The position numbers and the translations under genes are program-made. The notes beneath the pieces are model-generated. The model ran no database searches. It was not told the DNA's origin and saw only the letters and a list, made by a program, of their open reading frames with translations. Source: Myxococcales bacterium (lineage in GTDB: Bacteria > Myxococcota_A > Polyangia > Palsa-1104 > JAEUJZ01). From it: a stretch of DNA of 64,000 nt. Positions 41,821 to 50,807 of this stretch are shown here, piece by piece. The DNA lies in contig JAEUKA010000013.1 of the NCBI GenBank assembly GCA_016794465.1, positions 92,065 to 156,064 of the forward strand, written 5' to 3'. Numbering within the stretch: the stretch's first letter is position 1; each line of letters starts with the position of its first letter.

Positions 41821-43660
41821 GCACGTGCAGGTCCTGCGCCCGGTCCGGTGGCACCGTCAGCAGCGCCCGCGCATAGAGCGGCCGCAGCGACTTGTCGCGC
41901 AGACTGAGCAGCCCCCGCCGAGCCTCGCGCCGCAGCGGATCGCCCTGGCTACAGAACACCTGGAGCAGGCGCTCGACCGCCCGGGGATCAGCCGTCCGCC
42001 CGAGCGCCGCCACCACCGCCAGCTTGACCGCCACTTCATGCGGCTCGGACAGGAGCTGACTGAGTGTGCTCAGCAGCTCTCCCGTCCCCAGGCGTGCCAG
42101 GGCGCCGTGGGCTTGACTGCGCACTGCCTCGGAAGGATCGGTCAGCGCCTCGACCACCAGCTGCAGCGAGCGCGGAAACGGTAGCTTCGGCAGGACATCG
42201 ACAATCGCGACCCGCACCGCCGACTCTGCTGGGCTCGCACCTCGCTCGCGCGACTCGCGATAGAGCCGGGCGAGCGGCGCCACCGCTTCATAGACGCGCT
42301 GGCTGCCCAAGCTGCGGACGAGCTGCCGACGCACCTCACTGCTGAGCGCTCGCGTGTCATCCCGGTCGGCATACAGCAGCAGCAGCAGTGCGTGACGGCG
42401 GGTCAGCTCGGGCCGGCTGGGGTCGAGCAGCAAGCGCAGCGCCACCGCTTGAGGACTGGCCAGCGCTTCCCACTCCAGCAGATCGAGGGACCAGACCTCA
42501 GGCAGCCGTCGGGACTCGCTTGCCGCAGGCTTCGGTGCGGCAGTCCCCGGCTTCTTGCCGTCTGCCGCCGGTAGCTGCTCGGCCAGCCGTGCATAGCGGG
42601 CCCGCTTGTGGGGATCTTGCGCCAGCGCCGCCAGCTTCAGGAGCACCTCGCGCAGCAGCGCTGGCATCGCCAACGACGACAGCACTTCCGCCGCCGCCAG
42701 CAGGGCATGCTCGGCCAGCCGCTCGGCTCCCGCTTGAAGTCGTGCCGCAGCCACCCGGCAGAGCGCCTCGGCGGCTTGCTGCAAGTACTCCCCGGCCAGC
42801 GCCGGCAGCCCGCACCGTTCCAAAAACTGCGCCGCATCGCGACACTGCTCGGCGGCCAGCTCGTGCTCTCCGTGACGGCTGCACAGCCGCAGCAGCTCGT
42901 CATAGGCGACCTGCGCTTCGGCCACCAGCCGCTCTCCTTTGAAGATGCGCAGCATGCCCAGACAGCCCTCGGCGAGGTTCTCAAACGAGCCACTTCGCTC
43001 CCCCAGCTGCGCCAGCACCCGGTAACAGTCGAGCGCCTGCGCCCGCCGTCCCGCCGTCTCATGGTCATCCGCGACCTCTTCAAGCAGCTGCCCCGCCAGC
43101 GCCGCATGCCGCTGTGCCTCGCCCCCCATCGCCGCGTCTTGCTCCTGTTTGAGCAGCGCCAGCTGGGTATGGATCAGCGCCCGCTCGTAGACCGGCACTT
43201 GCAGACCGAGCAGCCGCGTCCACAGCTCTTGGGCCGGCCCGCGCTCCCCGGCCTGGGCATAGAACAGCGCCGCCGACACCAGCAGTCCCGCCGCTTGACA
43301 CTGCTGCGCCGCCTCCGCGAGCAAGAGCTTGGCCTTCCCCGGCTCCCCTTGGGCCTGCGCCGCCAGCAGATACGCCTGCTCCTGCGCGAACTGGCCACTC
43401 GGAAGCAGCGCCAGGCCCGCCGCCGGCCCCGCCGCCAGCGCCATCGTCAGCGTCGCCTGCCGGGGCTGCCCGAGTCGCGCAAAGCACTGACTGGCAAGCT
43501 GTAGCCAGTCCCGGTAGTCGCTCGCTTTGGCATCGACTTCTTCCAGCAGCTCCGCGACGACCTGCTGCGCTGCCTGCGTCGTCACCTGTCCCGCCGCGAG
43601 GAGCCGTCGCACCTGCGCCGCTTTTTCAACCATCTCCTCGGGCTCGCTCACGTCCGGCAT
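41789..43660 (-). CDS. TPR/HEAT-repeat scaffold protein
   Basis: A protein of about 623 residues made almost wholly of helical repeats rich in Ala, Leu and Glu. The first 370 residues look like TPR-type pairs (for example ALDCYRVLAQLGERSG), followed by a linker with Lys/Pro. Residues about 410-620 are HEAT-like (EALTDPSEAVRSQAHGALARLG; AVVAALGRTADPRAVERLLQVF). No catalytic motif, signal or membrane segment. It probably acts as a protein-binding scaffold. A start 30 nt upstream is possible. The 3' end overlaps the convergent secreted-protein gene by 32 bp. Confidence 0.75.
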   Translation of the reverse strand: MPDVSEPEEMVEKAAQVRRLLAAGQVTTQAAQQVVAELLEEVDAKASDYRDWLQLASQCFARLGQPRQATLTMALAAGPAAGLALLPSGQFAQEQAYLLAAQAQGEPGKAKLLLAEAAQQCQAAGLLVSAALFYAQAGERGPAQELWTRLLGLQVPVYERALIHTQLALLKQEQDAAMGGEAQRHAALAGQLLEEVADDHETAGRRAQALDCYRVLAQLGERSGSFENLAEGCLGMLRIFKGERLVAEAQVAYDELLRLCSRHGEHELAAEQCRDAAQFLERCGLPALAGEYLQQAAEALCRVAAARLQAGAERLAEHALLAAAEVLSSLAMPALLREVLLKLAALAQDPHKRARYARLAEQLPAADGKKPGTAAPKPAASESRRLPEVWSLDLLEWEALASPQAVALRLLLDPSRPELTRRHALLLLLYADRDDTRALSSEVRRQLVRSLGSQRVYEAVAPLARLYRESRERGASPAESAVRVAIVDVLPKLPFPRSLQLVVEALTDPSEAVRSQAHGALARLGTGELLSTLSQLLSEPHEVAVKLAVVAALGRTADPRAVERLLQVFCSQGDPLRREARRGLLSLRDKSLRPLYARALLTVPPDRAQDLHVLIAELYPAGL

Positions 43661-43775
43661 TTTCGCACAGACCCCCTTGGGCTGGTCCACCTGCCGCCAT
43701 CCGCGCCGCCCAAACCCGGTGCAACCTGCGGTAACATGAGAGCTTGCTTCGCGGGGGCGAAGCGAAGGGGGTGCG

Positions 43776-44819
43776 ATGGCGGCGATTGATCTGCTCTTCG
43801 ATCACAAGAGCGATAGCGAGCGGCTTCATCAGGTACTGCTGTCGGTGCTGCTGCTGAAGAGCCGTCTGCTCGAGCGAGTTCTCGGTGTGCCCGGCTTGCA
43901 GGCGCTGGACTTTGACTGGGAGCCCGAGCGTCGCCTGTACGACCTAGCCTTCGCCGTCCAAGACCCGAGCGGCGGCATCGACCGCGTGCTGGTCGAGCTG
44001 AAGGTTGACTCGGGCCTAGAGCAAGAGCAGTTCGAGCGGCAGCTTGCCCACCTGCGCGACAAGGCCCCAAAGAGCCGCCTCGTCTACTTGGTCCTCGGGC
44101 TGTCCGAGATCACCGTCACCAAGCCTCGCCTGACCCAGTGGTCGGCGAAGCTTTTGCCCCCCCGTGAGCCTTCGGCCCCGCCGCTGTGGTTCCGCTGCGA
44201 TGCCGCTGAGCTAAGCCAGTATCTGGCCGATCCTGCGCTGCTGAGTGGACTCGACCAGGCCAGCCGCCGCGATGTCCGCGACCTGGCCAGCTCATATCGC
44301 GATGCGCTGCAGAGCCTTTCCGACCGCACCCGCCGCTTTGCCACCACGCCGCCCGCCCGCTGGAAAGATCCCGACTTCTACGGCTTCTTTGCCCACTGCC
44401 GCAGCCAAAACGACATCGGCCACATGCACGGCGCCAACATCAGCTACGTGGCCAACCCCAAGAGCGGCTTTATCGCCTGCCACTGGCTGTGGACGCCGAT
44501 TTCTCCGGGCTCGCCGCTGCGGCTGTACCTACAGCTGGAAAACGCCAAGCTGTGTCTCAAGCTGAAGGTGCCCGAGGAGCAAAAGAGCCAGCGCAAGCGC
44601 CTGTGGGATGCGGCCCAGGCAGCACTGCGCACCCTGGAGCCCAAGCCGTCCATCGAGCTTGTCGAGAGCAACTATCACAGCGGGGTCCACATGACCTTCG
44701 CCGCCGTGCCGGACGTGTTCGCCAGTGGCCGGCTGGACCTGGAGCTCTTCAAAGCCCAAGTCAAAGCAGCCGAAGAGATCCTGACCAAGCTGGCCGAAAA
44801 GTTGAAGCCCGCCCCGTAA
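43776..44819 (+). CDS. PD-(D/E)XK nuclease superfamily protein (PDDEXK_4-like)
   Basis: A 347-residue protein. The N-terminal helix SERLHQVLLSVLLLKSRLLE matches the 'H-x2-LL-x2-LL' start of PDDEXK_4-type proteins. The active-site pattern is RRLYDLAFAVQ (Asp) followed by RVLVELKVDSG (ExK), then the Gln motif EQEQFERQLAHL and a beta strand SRLVYLVLGLS, so the nuclease residues are complete. The C-terminal half is a mixed domain with FACHW/IACHW-like aromatic segments and a helical end. Such proteins often occur in defence or restriction-like contexts. The gene is convergent with a TOPRIM/ATPase pair across a hairpin array. Confidence 0.78.
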   Translation: MAAIDLLFDHKSDSERLHQVLLSVLLLKSRLLERVLGVPGLQALDFDWEPERRLYDLAFAVQDPSGGIDRVLVELKVDSGLEQEQFERQLAHLRDKAPKSRLVYLVLGLSEITVTKPRLTQWSAKLLPPREPSAPPLWFRCDAAELSQYLADPALLSGLDQASRRDVRDLASSYRDALQSLSDRTRRFATTPPARWKDPDFYGFFAHCRSQNDIGHMHGANISYVANPKSGFIACHWLWTPISPGSPLRLYLQLENAKLCLKLKVPEEQKSQRKRLWDAAQAALRTLEPKPSIELVESNYHSGVHMTFAAVPDVFASGRLDLELFKAQVKAAEEILTKLAEKLKPAP

Positions 44820-44911
44820 CTTTCCCAAGAACCGTGCCAGCCGCCAGCCGGCCAGCAGCCGCCAGAGGCCGTTTCTTTGGAAAAATCGATCCAACCCCGG
44901 ACTTTGATCGA

Positions 44912-45140
44912 TTTTCACTTTGTAAAACCGGGACAAGGTCGGGGTTGGCCCGGTTTTCACTTTGCAAAATCGATCCAACCCCGGGGTTGGCCCGGTTTTC
45001 ACTTTGCAAAACCGGTGCATCCCCCCAAGTTGCACCGGTTTTCACTTTGCAAAACCGGGACAAGGTCGGGGTTGGCCCAGTTTTCACTTTGCAAAACCGG
45101 TCCAACCCCGGGGTTGCACCGATTTTCGCCCTGAAAACCC
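44912..45140. repeat. Tandem array of 42-bp hairpin units
   Basis: TTTTCACTTTG recurs at 44912, 44954, 44996, 45039, 45081 (and as a decayed TTTTCGCCCTG at 45123), giving units of 42 or 43 bp. Between constant blocks each unit has an inverted repeat: AAAACCGGTGCA/TGCACCGGTTTT in unit 3, CCAACCCCGGGGTTGG in unit 2, AAAACCGGG/CCCGGTTTT in unit 1. Arms differ between units but stay complementary in several, which indicates selection for hairpins. A partial copy precedes the array at about 44870. It lies between two convergent genes. Confidence 0.85.
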
Positions 45141-45244
45141 AAAATCTGCCCGACCAGGCAGCAATCATCCCGGGATGCTGCGGCTTGGGGAAAAGGCGTG
45201 AAAAATCGCGAGGGCAGTCGGGATGGCGTGCGCGGCGAGCGGAG

Positions 45245-45940
45245 TTACAGATCGGGAGCAGGAATCCGGATGTTGCGGCGTGCGACTTCTGCGACGAACG
45301 CGCCCAGGCTTGGGTTTGCCTTGCTGCCTTCGTCGATGACCTTGCGTTTGCGGTAGTCCCGCACGATCGCGCGATAGGCATCTGGATTCTTGCTGTCTGC
45401 CGTTGAAAGGGGTGTCCGATTGCTCTTGCGCAGCTCGTCATCGAGGGCGGCCAGGCAGCCGACAGTCTTGGCTCGCTTCTGGGGCTGGCTGCGGTCAAAC
45501 ACCAGCGGCAGCAGCCAGCACTCCGTCGAGTGAACGGCAATGGCAAACAGCAGGCGGTCCCCGTGCTCAAGCAGGACGCTCTCGTCAATCAGCGAGCGGA
45601 GCTTGTCCACCGTTGCCGCCACCAAATCGTGCGGTTCCAGCTCTTTGCCGTCGCGCTGCTTGGGGACGCCGAACTCTTCCGACACATCAGTGTCGATGTG
45701 AATCACCAAGTAGCGGTTGAGCTGGAGCGCCTGCCGGTACTTGCCAAGCTGGAGATACTTCAGCACTTGATCCCAGCCGCCGGGCTCAGGCGTGCGATGA
45801 CGACTCGTTTGGTCGAGCAGTGGCTGCTCGAAGTTCACAAACGGCTCGTCTTCGGACTGTTCAAACAGACCGAGCAGGATCTGCTTGAGCACAAGTTGAT
45901 CGGTGTAGCCCTCGGCGACAATCGCGAAGTCCCCTGTCAT
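45245..45940 (-). CDS. TOPRIM-like protein (DUF4276-like), partner of ATPase
   Basis: A 231-residue protein with the order of TOPRIM residues: a Glu in FAIVAEGYTDQLVLKQIL near residue 9, and an Asp pair in YLVIHIDTD near 80-88. A further STECWLLP segment near 150, common in DUF4276/RloB-like proteins, and a basic C-terminal part follow. TOPRIM domains in such pairs bind metal and cut nucleic acid. It lies 15 bp downstream of the ATPase gene on the same strand, the layout of OLD-, PARIS- and related two-gene defence systems. It is probably the effector of such a system; the family match is by motif only. Confidence 0.65.
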   Translation of the reverse strand: MTGDFAIVAEGYTDQLVLKQILLGLFEQSEDEPFVNFEQPLLDQTSRHRTPEPGGWDQVLKYLQLGKYRQALQLNRYLVIHIDTDVSEEFGVPKQRDGKELEPHDLVAATVDKLRSLIDESVLLEHGDRLLFAIAVHSTECWLLPLVFDRSQPQKRAKTVGCLAALDDELRKSNRTPLSTADSKNPDAYRAIVRDYRKRKVIDEGSKANPSLGAFVAEVARRNIRIPAPDL

Positions 45941-45955
45941 CGGTGCTCCACTCGA

Positions 45956-47026
45956 CTAAAAGTTCTGCGGCAGTCCGCCGAGTATGCCGCGCAAAAAGGC
46001 TTCCGATAGCTTGACCGGCGGCTCGTCGCCCAGCGGCTGGGGCGGAGTGATGCGACGGACCTTAGTGTGTCCTTGGCTGTTGCGATGGACCACAAAGAGT
46101 CGCTGTTCCTCGTCATGCAGGTCTAGTCCGTCGAGAATTGCCGGATTGTGGGTCGTCAGGATCACTTGCTTATCGTACTTTTTCGCAAGCAGGACCAGCC
46201 GCCGCAGAAGCTCGCTACACAGCTTGGGATTGAGCGAGGAGTCAATGTTGTCGATGGCAAACCACTTGGGCGTCGACTTGCTGACGAGCAGTGCGAAGTA
46301 GAACAGCAGAAACAGAAAGCCTTCATTGGCGCTGCGTTGGTCCAGCAATGCAAGCTCGTCGGCGCGGTCCGCCGCAAGGTAGCGGTCAGAGATTTGCAGC
46401 GCCGTTTCATACGGAGCAAGGTTTGGCGCGATGCGCAGGTCGTCAAACCAGTCGAGCAGGCGAAGGTTCTCGCGCAGGTCCTGCCAGCGGTCTTGGTACT
46501 CGGGTCGGCTTAGGGTCTTGAGCAGCTTGAACAGCCCCTCGCCCTTCACCCCCAGTGGCTGAATCTGCCCCTCCCGCTCAAACGTCCGCAGAGAGCTATT
46601 TTCCGGCGAATAGACGAGGAACGACTGTCCGAAGTGACCGAGAAGGTACTTCGTGAAGGAGGCGGTTCTGATGGGGAGCGCTTTCCGTTCCTCCTGATGC
46701 AGCCATTCGCCTGGCGGCTCTCCAGAGTAGCGCAAGCGGTAGACGCGGGGCTCTTCGCGGTCAAAAAGCAGGCTTAGCTCGATGACTTCATCGGTAGAAC
46801 CAGGGAAGGCGGTGCGCATGAACTGCGGCTCGGCGACGCGGATGCCGCGGCTGACCAGGAACTCCGGGTCCAGCTTGTCTTGCGATGCTGCCGACGCCAG
46901 TGCCAGTGCTTCGAGGATGTTACTCTTGCCCGAGCCGTTTTCGCCGATCAGCACCGTGACGCGGCCCAAAGAAAGCTGGAGTCGCTGAATCGACTTGAAG
47001 TTCTGGATACGTGCCTCGGTGAGCAT
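45956..47026 (-). CDS. ABC/SMC-type ATPase (AAA_15/21-like), defence-type
   Basis: A 356-residue ATPase with an N-terminal core (MLTEARIQNFKSIQRLQL), Walker A VLIGENGSGKSN near 26-37, a middle helical/insertion region, and C-terminal Walker B KWFAIDNIDSSLNP near 258-271 with H-loop ILTTHNPAIL near 291-300. These are the features of the RecF/OLD group of overcoming-lysogenization-like ATPases. The acidic residue after Asp in Walker B is Asn, which is also common in sensing-type members of this group. It precedes the TOPRIM-like gene and is likely its sensor or inhibitor. A defence or toxin-antitoxin role is inferred from pairing and neighbourhood. Confidence 0.78.
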   Translation of the reverse strand: MLTEARIQNFKSIQRLQLSLGRVTVLIGENGSGKSNILEALALASAASQDKLDPEFLVSRGIRVAEPQFMRTAFPGSTDEVIELSLLFDREEPRVYRLRYSGEPPGEWLHQEERKALPIRTASFTKYLLGHFGQSFLVYSPENSSLRTFEREGQIQPLGVKGEGLFKLLKTLSRPEYQDRWQDLRENLRLLDWFDDLRIAPNLAPYETALQISDRYLAADRADELALLDQRSANEGFLFLLFYFALLVSKSTPKWFAIDNIDSSLNPKLCSELLRRLVLLAKKYDKQVILTTHNPAILDGLDLHDEEQRLFVVHRNSQGHTKVRRITPPQPLGDEPPVKLSEAFLRGILGGLPQNF

Positions 47027-47175
47027 ACTGGCTGCAAACTATCACAAGCTAGTTCCCATCCCGAAACTCCTGCGGTGGCCGCTGGCTATGGCAGGCGTGC
47101 TTACGTGCCGAGCTTTCGCTTCTCTGAGGCGATAGAGGCGCGCTTCGACCCAAGCAAAGCCGCGCCGCGCAACGA

Positions 47176-49377
47176 TCAGCCGGGGATGCCGCTGCAGGTG
47201 GCGGCGGGCTGGTGGGCTAGGTCGTTCTTGTCTTTGCACTGGCCGGACAGGCGGCTGCCTTTGCCATCGTCACCGACCCGCAGATACAGGTCGATGCTGC
47301 GGTTTGGCGGATTCATCAGGTCGCAGGTTATGGGCTGGCACGCTCCTGGGGCGGTAGGTACGGTGGTCTGGCCGGTGCACAGGACTTTGCCGCCGCGCTC
47401 GGGGTGGCCTTCGTAGAAGGTGGCGAAGATCGGCGCCGCAGCGGGACTGGCGCCTCGGTTGCAGACCTCGCCGCGCAGGCGCCACAGCTTGCTGCAGTCG
47501 GTCGAGTCAAGTGCCGGCACGGTGCGTCCGGTGGGGTCCGGCAGCGAGCCCGAGGAGCCACCGCCACCTTGCACGTTCTGACGATAGTTGTTGTAGCTGA
47601 GCCAGTTGTCGGGCTCGCGGGTCGGCACCGAGAGGTCATCGTTGATGTTGGTGATGTGATAGCTGTGCTGATTCCACAGGGGACGCGACGGCATCCAGCG
47701 GTTCATCGGGTCGCGCAGCACAAACATCCCTTGGGTCAGGCCAGTCCACGGGGTGCCGGTGTCGGGCTCGGCGGGATTGGTGGCTCCGCACGCGCCATAG
47801 GAGTCGCTGGTGACGATGATGTCGGCGTGGCCGTCGTTGTCGACATCGGCGATGACGGGCAGCTCGAGGCAGGTGTTGCTGGTGATGTTGGTGGCAAACA
47901 GGGTCTTGCCGTCTTTGCCGTTGTAGACACGCAGCCAGCACTCATCGCGGTAGACGACCTCGGCGGTGCCATCGCCGTTGAAGTCGAACACGGACGATCC
48001 GGTGCCGCCGCTCGATGCGTCGCGGGTGACCTTGGCCCACAGCACGCCGGGATCGCTGCCGGTGCAGTCGGCGGGCTTGGGAGTCGCGGCGCACTTGAGG
48101 GCGTAGGTGTAGTAGCGGCTGGCCGACGCGAGGCCGAAGTCGGGGATCTTGTCGCCATCGAAGTCGGCGATGACTGCCGGGCCGCCCCAGCCGCCCTCGG
48201 CGACGCGATACGGGCCAAAGAGGGTCTTCTTGGCGGCGTAGTCGTAGATGCTGACCAGCTGGCTGCCGCGCTCGGCCATGACCAGCAGCAGGTCGGGCTG
48301 CTTGTCGAGGTTGAAGTCGGCAACGGCGGCATAAAACGGCTTGGTGGCGAGCGCAGGTGGAGTCTTGTCGGCCCCGGTGACGCCGTCGTAGATCTTGTCG
48401 CTGGTGATGACCTCGGGGCGACCGTCGCCATCGAGATCGGCGGCGATGGGCAAGGTGCCCCAGTAGGCGGTGCGATTGGGCTTGGTCCACAGCACCTCGA
48501 TGCGGGATGGCGCGCCTTTGACAAAGCGGCTGACCTGGGCACCGGCGAGGATCTCGGGCGGGGCCAGGCCGTCGACATCGACGATCGCGGGGGCGCTCCA
48601 GTTCTGTCCGAGCGTGTTCTGTTCCTGCGTCGGGGTCGGCGAGGTCGCGAGCAGGTTGCCTTTGTAATCGAGGACGATGACGCGGTTGCCGCTGTCCACC
48701 GCGACGATCTCGCCGAAGCCATCGCCGTCGAGATCGGCGACTGCGAGGTTGCCCTGCTGGCCGGACTGCAAGCTGATGGTCTTGCGCCACAGCTCGCGGC
48801 AGTCCTGGCCGCTCATGGCGATGATGCCGAGGTTGTGCGCGACCGTGAGGACCTCGGGCTTGCCGTCGCGATCGAGGTCGGCGACGATCGGCACTGATAG
48901 CGACTGGAAAGAGCTGAGCTTGCAGCCAATGACCGGGGCTTTGAACTCGGCGGGGGTGAAGGCGACGCCCTTGCACTCGGGGTCAAAGCTGCCGGCCTTT
49001 TTGCAGGCGTCCCACGGCAGGCACGCGCCCCGGAAGCACCGCGAGTCGTCCTGGCAGACTGCGTCATCGCTGCACGAGTCGCCGCCGGTGACGCAGACGC
49101 CTTCGAGACAGCGCTGACCTTGGCTGCATGGCACCGCCATCGAGCAGGCACTGCCGCGACAGCCGAGCATGTTCTCGATGACGACGGGCCGATCGGGCGG
49201 GATCGTCGGCAAGGTGTCCTCTTCGCTGTCGTCGACCTCGCGCAGCGCCGTGCAGCCCACCTGTGCGCCACTGCCTACGCCGATCACAAGGCCGCACGCT
49301 AGCCACAGCCAAGCGGGCCACCTATGACCACGTTTCCGTCGAGAGTTTGCCACTTGCACCACTTTGAACGGGTCCAT
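47176..49377 (-). CDS. FG-GAP/VCBS-repeat lipoprotein
   Basis: A 733-residue surface protein. The N-terminus has a hydrophobic signal (WLWLACGLVIGVGSG) and a lipobox-like GAQVGC. A Cys-rich segment (SQGQRCLEGVCVTGG, then CQDDSRCFRGACLP) precedes a beta-propeller made of FG-GAP/VCBS units: DLDRDGKPEVLTV, DLDGDGFGEIVAVD, DFDGDKIPDFGLAS, DFNGDGTAEVVYRD and DVDNDGHADIIVTSD, whose Asp pattern binds calcium. The C-terminal part is Gly/Ser- and Cys-containing. It is probably an outer-membrane-anchored or secreted adhesin- or sensor-like protein. The start is decided by GGAGG 6-10 nt upstream; in-frame ATGs upstream are rejected. Confidence 0.82.
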   Translation of the reverse strand: MDPFKVVQVANSRRKRGHRWPAWLWLACGLVIGVGSGAQVGCTALREVDDSEEDTLPTIPPDRPVVIENMLGCRGSACSMAVPCSQGQRCLEGVCVTGGDSCSDDAVCQDDSRCFRGACLPWDACKKAGSFDPECKGVAFTPAEFKAPVIGCKLSSFQSLSVPIVADLDRDGKPEVLTVAHNLGIIAMSGQDCRELWRKTISLQSGQQGNLAVADLDGDGFGEIVAVDSGNRVIVLDYKGNLLATSPTPTQEQNTLGQNWSAPAIVDVDGLAPPEILAGAQVSRFVKGAPSRIEVLWTKPNRTAYWGTLPIAADLDGDGRPEVITSDKIYDGVTGADKTPPALATKPFYAAVADFNLDKQPDLLLVMAERGSQLVSIYDYAAKKTLFGPYRVAEGGWGGPAVIADFDGDKIPDFGLASASRYYTYALKCAATPKPADCTGSDPGVLWAKVTRDASSGGTGSSVFDFNGDGTAEVVYRDECWLRVYNGKDGKTLFATNITSNTCLELPVIADVDNDGHADIIVTSDSYGACGATNPAEPDTGTPWTGLTQGMFVLRDPMNRWMPSRPLWNQHSYHITNINDDLSVPTREPDNWLSYNNYRQNVQGGGGSSGSLPDPTGRTVPALDSTDCSKLWRLRGEVCNRGASPAAAPIFATFYEGHPERGGKVLCTGQTTVPTAPGACQPITCDLMNPPNRSIDLYLRVGDDGKGSRLSGQCKDKNDLAHQPAATCSGIPG

Positions 49378-49588
49378 GGAACACCTCCGGATGAAGGTCG
49401 CGACCATACCATCGCGGACTGCGCAGACCGGGTATGACCATGCGCCCTGATCCTGTTTGGAAGTCCGACCCTCGGGCCGATTCCCGCGCTGGCACGACCA
49501 GTTAGCCACGGTGGGCAAAGGAGCCGGCATCGCGCCGAATCCCGAGCGCTATCGCTCATGTATAATCTCCCGTTCGGGGGATGGTTTT

Positions 49589-50170
49589 GTGATCGCGCCA
49601 CAGTTCGGCACATCCTTGACCAAGCGCTGCGGGCGCTGCGGGTTCACATACCCGATTGGCGAGGCACATCGGTGCAGCGCGCCCTCGGTGTCGGCCATCA
49701 CCGAGCAGCAGGGCAAGGGTCCGCTTGGCGACGGAGCCGGCGAGGAACCGGACCCGGTGCTGGGTGCGGTGCTGGGTGAGCGCTATCAGATCGAGTCGCG
49801 GCTGAGCCAGGGAGGTATGGGCGTCGTCTACAAGGCAAAGCATGTCCACCTGGACACGGCGGTGGCGGTGAAGATCCTGCTTCAGCCACAAGATCCGATC
49901 TTGCAGCGGCGGTTTCTGGAAGAAGCCAAGATGGCGTCGCTGGTTCACCACCCGAACACGGTCTACATCGCCGACTTTGGGCTGCTGGCGGACGGGCGAT
50001 CCTATCTGGTGATGGAGCTCTTGTGCGGTCCGACGCTGGCACACGTGATCTCGCAGGGACCCATGGACCCGCTGCGCGCCTGTCGGATTGCCCAGCAGAT
50101 CGCCACCGGCCTACAAGCAGTCCACGACCACGGCATCGTTCATCGAGGTCTAGTCCGGTTCGCTAACTGA
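49589..50170 (+). pseudogene. Ser/Thr kinase 2, N-terminal half, truncated at HRD by element 2
   Basis: N-terminal half of a Hanks kinase. A zinc-ribbon-like start (CGRCGFTYPIGEAHRC) precedes the glycine loop SQGGMGVVY, the catalytic Lys in VAVKILLQ, the alpha-C Glu (LEEAKM) and the hinge VMELLCG. The catalytic loop begins HGIVHR and then switches to Gly-Leu-Val-Arg-Phe-Ala-Asn-stop in element DNA, as in kinase 1. A GTG with a GGGGGA site is the best start; TATAAT lies at 49561-49566. The C-terminal half, or that of a close paralogue, begins at 58.5 kb after two further genes. Confidence 0.9.
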
Positions 50171-50196
50171 CGGGAACTGCGGATCTTTCTGTCTGG
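50138..50196. other. Element 2 left end with att core
   Basis: The core GTTCATCGAG (50138-50147) ends the kinase sequence, and the element supplies a GTCTAGTC stretch and a TGA. The reverse complement of the next bases reads CCCGTCAGTTAG, shared with the element 1 right end apart from CTCG/CCCG, placing this as the equivalent end. Confidence 0.8.
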
Positions 50197-50331
50197 TCAG
50201 GAATCGCGGGGGAACGGGGGCGTGTAGGTAGGCCAGCGACGGTAGCCGATGGCGGAGCAGACTTGATCACGCTGCGCTTGGGGGAGCGCCAGCAGGGTCG
50301 CAATCAGGTCGTCTAGCGTTCCTTGCAGCGC
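50197..50331 (-). pseudogene. Tyrosine recombinase remnant, last 40 codons
   Basis: The minus strand reads LDDLIATLLALPQAQRDQVC and then SAIGYRR, matching the element 1 recombinase C-terminus (LDGLIATLLALSPAQRDQVC, STIGYRR) at almost every position. The original TGA stop has become TGG, extending the frame by 11 codons. Upstream sequence diverges at once at ALQG, so everything before the last 40 codons, including the catalytic domain, is gone; the SnoaL-like gene now abuts. It marks element 2 as a decayed relative of element 1. Confidence 0.88.
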
Positions 50332-50358
50332 AACAGGCACCGGAACGCCAGCTCATTT

Positions 50359-50754
50359 TCACATTTTGAATGAAGCGTCGATTGTCTGGACTCGCTTTTG
50401 CAATTTCCAGACGCCGTCTTTCTTGGTGAGCTCGTCCGTGTAATCACCCGAAGCGACGATCGACGTGCCGTCTTGCGCATTCACGACCCAATACGATGAT
50501 ACCGATATGGCGCTGTCGCCGGTGACCTCGATTCGCCAAGGCCCCATCATATGCCGTTTGCCTGCCGTGATGCCTCCGGTATGCCATTGATGGATCGTGG
50601 CCAGGATCTGCTCCCGCCCGGTGGCGGTCCCAAAGGGACTCACATACACCGCATCGTCGTGGAAGTTATCGGCAAATTGCTTGTCGTCGTGTGTATCGAT
50701 CGACAGAATGTAACGATTGAGAAGCTCCAGAATCTCAAACTTGTCCTGATGCAT
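50359..50754 (-). CDS. SnoaL-like (NTF2-fold) protein
   Basis: A 131-residue protein of the SnoaL/ketosteroid-isomerase-like NTF2 fold: N-terminal helix MHQDKFEILELLNRYILSID, then DTHDDKQFADNFHDDAVYVS, a Trp-containing HMMGPWRIEVT strand and the closing SGDYTDELTKKDGVWKLQKR. These domains bind or transform small polar ligands and often accompany redox enzymes. The start has a GAGGAG site 6 nt upstream. It probably shares an operon with the NmrA-like gene immediately upstream, and both are divergent from a LysR gene that may control them. Specific substrate unknown. Confidence 0.82.
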   Translation of the reverse strand: MHQDKFEILELLNRYILSIDTHDDKQFADNFHDDAVYVSPFGTATGREQILATIHQWHTGGITAGKRHMMGPWRIEVTGDSAISVSSYWVVNAQDGTSIVASGDYTDELTKKDGVWKLQKRVQTIDASFKM

Positions 50755-50807
50755 GATGTACTCCTCTGCTGGTGTGAATTGGTTTTCCGTTGTCGATGCT
50801 ACTCGCA

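Noticed and set aside
44912..45140. CRISPR array
   Set aside because: The variable parts are self-complementary and partly shared between units, spacing is too short for typical repeat-spacer units, and there are no cas genes.
44761..45588. Repeat-containing minus-strand protein across the hairpin array
   Set aside because: The repeat has a 43-bp unit that shifts the frame, both strands are open, and no start or family supports a protein; the array is better explained as DNA or RNA hairpins.
47404..48897. 497-residue plus-strand frame
   Set aside because: Antisense to the FG-GAP lipoprotein; its Gly/Val/Asp periodicity simply mirrors the repeated FG-GAP codons.
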